Source: Treponema sp. (GTDB lineage Bacteria; Spirochaetota; Spirochaetia; Treponematales; Breznakiellaceae). From it: a stretch of DNA of 15,027 nt. Positions within the stretch are counted from its first letter, which is position 1. Every line of letters starts with the position of its first letter. Under the pieces are notes generated by a model. It did not search any database, was not told the origin of the DNA, and worked only from the letters and a program-made list of their open reading frames with translations. Shown here one piece after another: positions 1 through 5,057 of this stretch. The stretch spans positions 1 to 15,027 of the forward strand of contig JAIRZS010000123.1 in NCBI GenBank assembly GCA_031267115.1, given 5' to 3'. The translations under genes and the position numbers were made by a program.

Positions 1-1
1 G

Positions 2-388
2 ACGGCGCTGGTACAGGTGGTGATGGGGATGAGGCGGCTGAAAAAGGATACGCTGGAGTGGCGGCTGATGCAGCGGTACGAAGCGCTGAAGGGGCGGAAA
101 GGGGCGGGGAAATCGATCACAGCGACGGCGCGGAAAGTGGCGGTCATCATCTGGCATATGCTGAGCGAAGACGAGGGGTTCAACCCGGCGTTGATGGCTG
201 ACCGGAAGCTGGGGCAGACAGCGGCGGGGATAAGCCAAACCGCCTTGTTGGCCGGGCAGGCGGCGACTGAACCGACTGAAGGCGGGGAAATCTCGTCATC
301 GGCGCGACGGGCTGCTACGCCACAAAAAAAGGACAAGAGGGCAAAGAAAGCCGGTGTTACCGGGCAAAAACGAAAAAAAGCCGGATAA
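2..388 (+). CDS. IS110-family transposase, C-terminal fragment (5' end outside window)
   Basis: The reading frame is open from base 2, so the gene begins upstream of the window; an internal ATG at 17 is not the real start. The visible part matches the end of the Transposase_20 (IS116/IS110/IS902) domain: an ALVQ-type helix, a YEALKGRKGAGKS stretch and the ATARKVAVIIWHML helix that closes the domain in this family. The catalytic serine of the C-terminal domain and the N-terminal DEDD RuvC-like domain would lie upstream, so activity cannot be judged. After residue 60 there is an unusual Ala/Thr/Gly-rich region that becomes strongly Lys/Arg-rich at the end. IS110 enzymes are known to use an element-encoded bridge RNA for target choice. 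The family call rests on pattern recognition of a short segment and is fairly but not fully secure. Confidence 0.7.
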   Translation, partial: TALVQVVMGMRRLKKDTLEWRLMQRYEALKGRKGAGKSITATARKVAVIIWHMLSEDEGFNPALMADRKLGQTAAGISQTALLAGQAATEPTEGGEISSSARRAATPQKKDKRAKKAGVTGQKRKKAG

Positions 389-430
389 TGGCTGTTTCCT
401 GGTTGACTTTTTATAGGAGGAGGAGGAGGA

Positions 431-592
431 ATGACACGCTTAGTGAACTTCTTTAACTTATTCGACTTCGAACCTTTGGTTCGATTTGACTTCGCGGTGA
501 ATATTCCGCAGCTTTTTCGACTTTGCGGTACATCTTCGGGTCAAGAGATCAGGCGGGAACGTCTCTCACGCTTCAATTCCCTGTTTTACTGA
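431..592 (+). CDS. Possible small ORF, 53 codons, unknown function
   Basis: An ATG at 431 follows a polypurine run (417-430) containing several overlapping GGAGG motifs, so a ribosome binding site at a good distance exists. The frame stays open to TGA at 590-592. The predicted peptide is Phe- and Arg-rich, with an imperfect internal repeat (LFDFEP and VRFDFAV). Its first half lies in the dispersed repeat also found at 2598-2640 and 10913-10950; those copies have no start codon in the matching frame, so the sequence may be conserved as DNA or RNA rather than protein. No known family is recognised. It could be chance reading of a repeat next to the insertion element. Confidence 0.25.
   Translation: MTRLVNFFNLFDFEPLVRFDFAVNIPQLFRLCGTSSGQEIRRERLSRFNSLFY
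449..530 (+). repeat. Dispersed repeat, copy 1 (hairpin plus 15-base core)
   Basis: This copy holds a short hairpin, CGAACC-TTT-GGTTCG (469-483), followed by two versions of a TTYGACTTYGCGGT word, the second being the exact core TTCGACTTTGCGGTA at 516-530. The reverse complement of 2596-2640 matches most of the first part, including the hairpin with a different loop. The copy near 10922 carries only the core and one flank. Copies 1 and 2 lie in opposite orientation on either side of accDA. Confidence 0.6.
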
Positions 593-620
593 CCGGAGAA
601 TGAACTGGGAATTGCTCTGA

Positions 621-649
621 TTGATTATGATGCCTTTTTGTGCTATGTT
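621..649 (+). promoter_or_regulatory. Possible sigma-70 promoter for accD-accA
   Basis: TTGATT (621-626) and TATGTT (644-649) are separated by 17 bases, each matching four of six consensus positions. Transcription would start near 656, leaving a leader of about 105 bases that contains a short hairpin with stem CCCGC/GCGGG (674-687). No better promoter is visible before accD. Confidence 0.35.
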
Positions 650-761
650 TATGGGGTTATAGCGGTGTCGAATCCCGCTGCGGCGGGGTAGTTCGTTTTT
701 AAAAAAATCCGGCTCTTGGGTGATATGGCTTGCTGCGAAGAAACAGCGGAGAACTGCGAAA

Positions 762-1625
762 ATGTCTCTTGAAAATAAAACCGGCCAAACCGTAGCGGAG
801 GAGTGCGGGGCCTGCCCTTCTTGCGGGGCGAGGCATAGCCGGGAAGAAATTGACGGCGCGTTCAAGACCTGCCCTTCCTGCGCGTACCACTACCGTATGG
901 AACCGGCTGAAAGGCTTGGGTATATCGCCGATCCGGGGAGTTTTTGTGAATTTTCCGCGAACCTCCGGTCCCTCAACCCTATCGACCTTGCGGGCTACGA
1001 GGAAAAACTCTCGGAGGCGGAGGCCAGGGCCCGCGTGAAAGACGCGGTGATTACCGGTTTCTGTACCATAGAAGGGAGGCCCCTTATTCTGGGCCTTATG
1101 TCCTTCAACTTTATGGGAGGCTCGATGGGTTCCGTGGTGGGGGAAAAGGTGAGCCGTGCCCTGCTCAAGGGCGCGGAAGAAAAACTGCCGGTCCTGGTCT
1201 ACACCACGTCGGGAGGGGCCCGTATGCAGGAGGGGATATTTTCCCTTATGCAGATGGCGAAAACTTCCAGCGCCGCCGCCGAACTGGACAAGGCGGACGT
1301 TCCCTTTTTTATCGTCCTCTGCGATCCGACTACGGGCGGCGTTACCGCCTCTTTCGCCATGCTTGCCGATGTCGCCATGGCCGAGCCGGGCGCGCTCATC
1401 GGCTTTGCCGGGCCGCGGGTCATAGAGGGCACTATACGCCAGACCCTGCCCGAGGGTTTCCAGCGCGCCGAGTTTCAGCTTGAAAAGGGCTTTGTGGACC
1501 TTATCGTTCCCCGTTGTGAACAGCGGCGCGTCATCTCCGGCCTTATCGATCTGCACAGGCCTTTCCCGGCGCTTGCCGCAAAACCGGGCGCGGAAAACAG
1601 GAAAGGGGGAGTCCTAAAATTATGA
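762..1625 (+). CDS. accD: Acetyl-CoA carboxylase carboxyltransferase, beta subunit
   Basis: AccD forms, with AccA, the carboxyltransferase that moves the carboxyl group from carboxybiotin-BCCP to acetyl-CoA, giving malonyl-CoA for fatty acid synthesis. The protein of 287 residues has an N-terminal zinc ribbon with Cys18, Cys21, Cys37 and Cys40 (spacing as in E. coli AccD). It is followed by the crotonase-like core with FNFMGGSMGSVVG and SGGARMQEG, the classic AccD signatures. The ATG at 762 is chosen because GGAG sits 9 bases upstream and the family starts just before the zinc ribbon; a GTG at 720 is in frame but has no clear ribosome binding site. The stop overlaps the accA start (ATGA), so the subunits are probably made by coupled translation in equal amounts. 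Confidence is very high. Confidence 0.95.
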   Translation: MSLENKTGQTVAEECGACPSCGARHSREEIDGAFKTCPSCAYHYRMEPAERLGYIADPGSFCEFSANLRSLNPIDLAGYEEKLSEAEARARVKDAVITGFCTIEGRPLILGLMSFNFMGGSMGSVVGEKVSRALLKGAEEKLPVLVYTTSGGARMQEGIFSLMQMAKTSSAAAELDKADVPFFIVLCDPTTGGVTASFAMLADVAMAEPGALIGFAGPRVIEGTIRQTLPEGFQRAEFQLEKGFVDLIVPRCEQRRVISGLIDLHRPFPALAAKPGAENRKGGVLKL

Positions 1626-2551
1626 AAACGCCTCGGCTGGAAGAAAAAATACAGGAACTGCGCCGGCTCATCGAGGAATCGGGGATAGGCGCGGGCGAAG
1701 AACTGGCCCGCCTTGAGGCGAAGGTACGGGAAGGTTCCCGGGCCGAGAAAACCTGGAAGCGGGTGGAGCTTGCTCGCCACCCGGAGCGGCCCTACGCCCT
1801 GGACTATATCGGGAGGATCTTCGACAATTTTACCGAGCTTCACGGGGACCGCTGTTTTGGCGACGATCCGGCGATCGTGGGCGGCGTCGGCTTTCTCGCC
1901 GGGCGGCCGGTGACTGTCCTGGGGAACCAGAAGGGCCGGACCCTCAAAGACAACCTGCGCCGCAACCACGGCATGGCGAACCCCGAAGGCTACCGCAAGG
2001 CCCTGCGCCTGGCAAAACAGGCGGAGAAATTCCGCCGGCCCATCGTCACTTTTGTCGACACCGCCGGCGCGTATCCGGGCATAGGCGCGGAAGAACGGGG
2101 CATAGGGGAGGCCATAGCCCGGAACCTCCGGGACTTTAGCCAGCTCAGGACGCCGATAGTGTGCGTCATTATCGGCGAGGGCGGTTCGGGCGGCGCCCTG
2201 GGCCTCTGCATCGGGGACAAGATCTACATGCTGGAAAACGCCATCTACAGCGTGATCAGCCCCGAAGGGGGCGCGTCGCTTTTGCTGCGGGACGCTGCCC
2301 GGGCAAAGGACGCCGCGGCAATGCTGCGCATCACCAGCGCCGACCTCCTGGAATTCAAGGTGGTAAACGGCATTATCGGCGAAAGCGGAGGCGGGGCGCA
2401 CAAAGACCCGGAGGGCATGGCCAAAACCCTTAAAGAGCTTCTGGTAAAAGAACTGGACGGCCTTGCCCGCCGGAATCCCGCGGTCCTGGTGCGCTACCGC
2501 AACCAGAAGATCCGCCGGATAGGCCATTTTCACGAGGCCGCCGATCTTTAG
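1622..2551 (+). CDS. accA: Acetyl-CoA carboxylase carboxyltransferase, alpha subunit
   Basis: This is the 309-residue partner of AccD; E. coli AccA has 319. The N-terminal 50 residues form the charged helical lead typical of AccA. Landmarks follow in the usual order: YIGRIFDNFTELHGDR (about 62-77), DTAGAYPGIGAEERG (about 146-160), GEGGSGGALGL (about 185-195) and YSVISPEGGAS (about 209-219), where the backbone forms the oxyanion holes and acyl-CoA site. The ATG overlaps the accD stop by four bases, and the accD tail (GGGGGAG) supplies the ribosome binding site. The biotin carboxylase and BCCP genes are not in the window. The pair implies de novo fatty acid synthesis, unlike the host-dependent Treponema pallidum. 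The operon ends at the terminator at 2699-2736. Confidence 0.96.
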   Translation: MKTPRLEEKIQELRRLIEESGIGAGEELARLEAKVREGSRAEKTWKRVELARHPERPYALDYIGRIFDNFTELHGDRCFGDDPAIVGGVGFLAGRPVTVLGNQKGRTLKDNLRRNHGMANPEGYRKALRLAKQAEKFRRPIVTFVDTAGAYPGIGAEERGIGEAIARNLRDFSQLRTPIVCVIIGEGGSGGALGLCIGDKIYMLENAIYSVISPEGGASLLLRDAARAKDAAAMLRITSADLLEFKVVNGIIGESGGGAHKDPEGMAKTLKELLVKELDGLARRNPAVLVRYRNQKIRRIGHFHEAADL

Positions 2552-2595
2552 GAGTTCGTAGGCTAAAAACATGTTTTGGAATTTTATCGCAGGAT

Positions 2596-2640
2596 TTTAC
2601 CGCAAAGTCGAATCGAACCGAAGGTTCGCAGTCAAAGAAG
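2596..2640 (-). repeat. Dispersed repeat, copy 2
   Basis: On the minus strand this reads nearly like copy 1: an FFD-like TTCTTTGAC word, a CGAACC/GGTTCG hairpin (2615-2629, perfect six-base stem with a three-base loop) and the exact core TTCGACTTTGCGGTA (2598-2612 on the plus strand as its complement). The loop differs from copy 1 while the stem is kept. The plus-strand flank TTTGGAATTTTA (2575-2586) recurs before copy 3. Confidence 0.6.
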
Positions 2641-2698
2641 TGGAAGAAGTAGAAAAAAGGGCTAAAACGCTTGCGTATTCAGCCGGGCCGGATTGCGG

Positions 2699-2736
2699 AA
2701 GTTCCGCCGGTTAACGAATTAACCGGCGGAACTTTT
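2699..2736 (+). terminator. Strong intrinsic terminator after accA
   Basis: A perfect 16-base stem (2699-2714 with 2719-2734) closes on a CGAA loop and runs into a T tract ending at 2736. It lies between accA and the convergent lipoprotein gene. The T run is better on the plus strand, but the stem could also stop minus-strand transcripts. Confidence 0.85.
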
Positions 2737-2784
2737 AGGTTATGCTAATTTTTCCGCTCTGGTTTTGGGCGGAGTATGCAAAAA

Positions 2785-3528
2785 TTAGAATTTTGCGGTA
2801 GCATACAGCGGTTTGAAGTTTAGGGCCGCGCCGCCGCCAGGAGGCGGAATGTTCAGGTTCTCGGTATTGCCAACAGTAGTCCTGGTATAGGCGGCAGGAG
2901 CGCCGGCATTCCATATTACATACGTAATACCGGCATCCTCGGTGAGGCGGTAGTTTGGGGCTGCCACATTCGCCCCCGTGGCACTCCAGACTTTCCTGCC
3001 AAGAGCGGCCCCTATTAAAATGATCACCTTATTGGGGGAATCCAAATCGCTTACCCAGACACCGCTTAGATTACTAGTGCCTTCATAGCTTGTACCCGCC
3101 GCCCGTGTAAAATCCAGCTTTCCTGTTGGGTTTTCGGTTGTGACAGCGACAAAACCTGCCAGGCTAAATTTATTCGCTGACAGATCAAGGGTTGCTGTGA
3201 AAGGGCTGCCATTGACTCCCTGTACAGGAATTTTGTAGGTAGTCCCCTCTATTGTGTAGTCAATGTTTCCGGTTAGATTCTGGGCGTAATAGGCAAGCTT
3301 GGTACCTCCGACGATGCCGGGTCCGGTATGATCAACATTGGTAAATATGACTACACTGTTGAGATTTGCGAAATCCTGATCGTTCGCCCAGGTTCCCAGC
3401 AGGGATTGGCCTCCTCCGCCACCGCCCCCTCCGCCGTCGCCTCCATCGCTTGAGCATCCGGTGAGGATCAGGGCAAAAATCAGTCCAAGGCCGGTGATTC
3501 CCGCCAAAAACGATTTCTTTTTCATCAT
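2785..3528 (-). CDS. Secreted lipoprotein with two GxW-type repeats
   Basis: The 247-residue product begins with a type II signal peptide: Lys-rich start, hydrophobic core and the lipobox LTGC with Cys25 as the predicted lipidated residue. A linker with nine consecutive glycines (about 32-40) follows, then a mostly beta-predicted domain. Two segments resemble each other: LLGTWANDQDFANLNSVVIF near residue 43 and LSGVWVSDLDSPNKVIILIG near residue 154, suggesting an internal duplication. GxW openings like these occur in lipocalin-like lipoproteins, which are common as paralogues in treponemes, but the ligand and role are unknown. AGGAGA upstream of the double ATG supports the start at 3528. It has its own promoter (3588-3617) and is divergent from the regulator at 3662. 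Likely cell-envelope or periplasmic location is inferred from the signal only. Confidence 0.85.
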   Translation of the reverse strand: MMKKKSFLAGITGLGLIFALILTGCSSDGGDGGGGGGGGGQSLLGTWANDQDFANLNSVVIFTNVDHTGPGIVGGTKLAYYAQNLTGNIDYTIEGTTYKIPVQGVNGSPFTATLDLSANKFSLAGFVAVTTENPTGKLDFTRAAGTSYEGTSNLSGVWVSDLDSPNKVIILIGAALGRKVWSATGANVAAPNYRLTEDAGITYVIWNAGAPAAYTRTTVGNTENLNIPPPGGGAALNFKPLYATAKF

Positions 3529-3587
3529 TTTGTCTCCTATTTTGTTGAGATTTGGATTTGATTAACCAAAAGGCCAATCTTATTATG

Positions 3588-3617
3588 ATAATAACATAAC
3601 TCATAAAACTATGTCAA
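3588..3617 (-). promoter_or_regulatory. Sigma-70 promoter for the lipoprotein gene
   Basis: Read on the minus strand, TTGACA (3617-3612) is followed after 18 bases by TATTAT (3593-3588), nearly consensus. Transcription would start near 3580, inside an imperfect hairpin GATTAACC-AAAA-GGCCAATC (3560-3579), leaving a leader of about 50 bases before the AGGAGA site. Confidence 0.65.
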
Positions 3618-3620
3618 TAT

Positions 3621-3639
3621 CATAATTTATAAATTTATG
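3621..3639. promoter_or_regulatory. Possible operator in divergent control region
   Basis: A near-palindromic AT-rich word, CATAATTTATAAATTTATG, lies just upstream of the lipoprotein -35 box and before the regulator start. Further CATAA and TATG half-sites lie at 3595-3614. Small XRE regulators often bind such sites next to their own gene, but binding here is only inferred from position. Confidence 0.35.
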
Positions 3640-3661
3640 GTATTACCCTATATTTTGAGGC

Positions 3662-4036
3662 GTGGCCGAATCTGCGGATTTACGTACTATACTTGCCCAA
3701 AACATCAAAAATGCGCGGAGAACTTTGCATATTACCCAGGAAAAACTGGCGGAATACGCCGAGCTTTCCCTTTCTTCCATAATTGACATTGAACGGCGCA
3801 GGACCTGGGTGAGCGACAAGACCCTGCTGAATATTGCCAAAGTGCTGAACCTGGAAGCCTACCAGCTCCTGGTCCCCCCGGACGGGGAGGCCGGAGCAGA
3901 CAGCCCGGACAGGGAAAAGGTATTGATAAAGCAGATTGTGGCCCTGGTCCAGGGAAGGCAGGCCGATTTAAGAAAAACCATCGACAAAAGCATGGAGGAT
4001 CTGATGCTCCAGATTATCCGGATACATAACAGATAG
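3662..4036 (+). CDS. XRE-family transcriptional regulator
   Basis: The 124-residue protein has a Cro/C1-type helix-turn-helix over about residues 9-66, with the pattern NIKNARRTLHITQEKLAE, SLSSIIDIERRR and LLNIAKVLNLEAYQLL that defines HTH_3. A Pro/Gly/Asp-rich linker (about 72-83) leads to a charged C-terminal helix (about 84-124) that may serve in dimerisation. The start is the GTG at 3662: an in-frame TGA lies six bases upstream, and later starts would cut into the DNA-binding domain. The only Shine-Dalgarno-like bases (GAGG) end one base before the GTG, so initiation is weak or leaderless. The divergent lipoprotein gene and the palindrome between them are plausible targets. It is unlikely to be part of the flagellar operon, since an element and a promoter separate it from flbB. 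Confidence 0.85.
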   Translation: MAESADLRTILAQNIKNARRTLHITQEKLAEYAELSLSSIIDIERRRTWVSDKTLLNIAKVLNLEAYQLLVPPDGEAGADSPDREKVLIKQIVALVQGRQADLRKTIDKSMEDLMLQIIRIHNR

Positions 4037-4051
4037 CGTACCTGGCGCCTG

Positions 4052-4235
4052 CGGCAGGGATGCCGGCTGCGGATATTCATGAGTTTTTGCCCCGCAAAAA
4101 CTCAAAGCGGTAAAACGGCAGGGATGCCGTTTTACCGCAGCGCAAGGGATAGAAGCGGTATCCTTTTTTGCCGCAGGCAAAAAAGATACAAGCGTATAGC
4201 CCGGTCCCCGGCGGAGCCGGGGATGCGCCCAGATT
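4052..4235 (+). repeat. Modular hairpin element A
   Basis: Five hairpins are packed between the regulator stop and flbB. In order: CGGCA/TGCCG with loop GGGA (4052-4065); a 10-base stem with loop CCC (4081-4103); a perfect 14-base stem with loop GGGA (4107-4138); a 14-pair stem with one bulge (4158-4189); and a 7-base stem with loop GGA (4206-4222). The word CGCAAGGGATAGAAGCGGT (4141-4159) separates the third and fourth, and the element ends with ATGCGCCCAGATT (4223-4235). The same framework recurs at 14628-14844 with different stems. It could act as a terminator, RNA stabiliser or REP-like element. Confidence 0.7.
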
Positions 4236-4277
4236 CCTCTCCGGAATATGAAATTGACGCTGGCTCTGTCGGCTTAC

Positions 4278-4307
4278 TTGACCGATATTCTGATAAGATG
4301 AAATAAT
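4278..4307 (+). promoter_or_regulatory. Possible promoter for the flbB-led flagellar operon
   Basis: TTGACC (4278-4283) and AATAAT (4302-4307) are separated by 18 bases, each one or two mismatches from the sigma-70 consensus. Transcription would begin just before the GGGAG site of flbB, leaving a very short leader. The spot is right after hairpin element A, where the operon needs its own start because the usual upstream flagellar genes are missing. Confidence 0.4.
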
Positions 4308-4322
4308 TGTATAGGGAGTTTT

Positions 4323-4955
4323 ATGGCTGGTTACGGAAGCGCCCATGTAATACCCAGGATAATTGTCCTTCTTGTTCTGGTCCTTGTGATGGCGGGGGGG
4401 GGTATTATCTGGTTTGACTATATTAACCTTATCGACGCCAAGACGGTGCTGGCCCCTTTTTACCGGTTTATCGGGAGGGAGGGCAGGACCCAGGAGCCGC
4501 TTAGGGAAGACGATGTGCTTTCCCTGGACGCGGAACGGCTGGCTATCCGGCTTGAGGCCGAGGCTATGCGCGAGCAGGAAATGGACCTGCGGGAACAGGA
4601 CCTGGAGAGCCGCCGGGGCGAGATTGAGCAGATGGCCGAGGAGCTTGAACTGAGGCAAAAAGCGCTGGAAGATCAGGAGAATTCCTTTAACCAGAGGATC
4701 GAAGACGCCGAAACTAAAGAGAGGATCGTCGAGCAGAATGCCCGCCAGCTTACCGGGATGCCCCCGGAGGCGGCGGTGGGAATCATCAATGCGATGGAAG
4801 ACCAGGACGCTATCGACGTACTCAGGATGACCGACGAAATCGCCCGGCGCGAAGGGTCCAATTCACTGGTTCCCTACTGGATGTCCCTGATGCCCGCTGA
4901 ACGGGTAGCCGAACTCCAGCGCAAGATGCTTGTAAAGCCGCCGGAATCGAATTAG
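4323..4955 (+). CDS. flbB: Periplasmic flagellar collar protein FlbB
   Basis: FlbB is a spirochaete-specific protein that forms the base of the collar around the flagellar motor in Borrelia. The 210-residue product has one N-terminal membrane segment (about 11-33), then a long charged region rich in Glu, Arg and Gln (about 75-150) with strong coiled-coil character. The C-terminal part, from LTGMPPEAAVGIINAM onward, resembles the small helical MgtE-N/FliG-like fold seen in the family. GGGAG five bases before the ATG fixes the start. In other spirochaetes flbB follows the fliH-fliI-fliJ end of the fla operon; here it is the first flagellar gene after a regulator and a hairpin element. The following order fliK-flgD-flgE-flbD supports the call strongly. 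Confidence 0.88.
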   Translation: MAGYGSAHVIPRIIVLLVLVLVMAGGGIIWFDYINLIDAKTVLAPFYRFIGREGRTQEPLREDDVLSLDAERLAIRLEAEAMREQEMDLREQDLESRRGEIEQMAEELELRQKALEDQENSFNQRIEDAETKERIVEQNARQLTGMPPEAAVGIINAMEDQDAIDVLRMTDEIARREGSNSLVPYWMSLMPAERVAELQRKMLVKPPESN

Positions 4956-4962
4956 CAGTTTG

Positions 4963-5034
4963 CCGCGCCTGCGTTTGTTTGCGCCCGCGCGGAAATGCCG
5001 GTTTCCTGAGCCGGGGGACGCGGTAAACCGGTCC
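4963..5034 (+). repeat. Two hairpins in the flbB-fliK spacer
   Basis: CCGCGC (4963-4968) can pair with GCGCGG (4985-4990). A second, better hairpin pairs GGGGAC plus CGG (5012-5021, one bulged G) with CCG plus GTCCCC (5026-5034) around a TAAA loop. It lies just before the fliK ribosome binding site and has no T run, so a role in RNA processing or differential translation is more likely than termination. Confidence 0.45.
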
Positions 5035-5057
5035 CCTCAAACACGAGGAGGCCGGGA

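Larger units (their letters stand above)
389..761. other. Gene-poor spacer between transposase and accD
   Basis: These 373 bases lie between the transposase stop and the accD start. They contain a polypurine GGA run (417-430), a possible 53-codon ORF (431-592), the first copy of a dispersed repeat (449-530), a possible promoter (621-649) and a small GC hairpin (674-687). Part of the stretch may be the right non-coding end of the IS110-family element, but no boundary is visible. No tRNA or longer gene is seen. Confidence 0.6.

Noticed and set aside
720..761. GTG at 720 as start of accD
   Set aside because: It adds 14 residues not expected before the zinc ribbon and has a poorer ribosome binding site than ATG at 762.
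699..2572. Long minus-strand open frames opposite accD and accA (699-1556 and 1475-2572)
   Set aside because: They mirror well-conserved genes on the plus strand, have no recognisable family, and result from GC-rich codon use.
2571..2714. A 47-codon plus-strand ORF after accA
   Set aside because: It spans repeat copy 2 and ends in the terminator stem; the ribosome binding site is too distant and the frame is broken in copy 3.
3643..4180. Minus-strand frames opposite the XRE gene and element A
   Set aside because: The plus-strand XRE domain is clear, and the opposite frames have no family or start signal.
4052..4235. CRISPR array or tRNA cluster as explanation for the hairpin-rich spacers
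   Set aside because: The repeats are not regularly spaced identical units with unique spacers, and no cloverleaf or CCA-end pattern is present.
4277..4290. Sigma-28 type promoter (ACCGATAT) before flbB
   Set aside because: The -10-like word matches only partly and no TAAA -35 word lies at the right distance; the sigma-70 reading is better.
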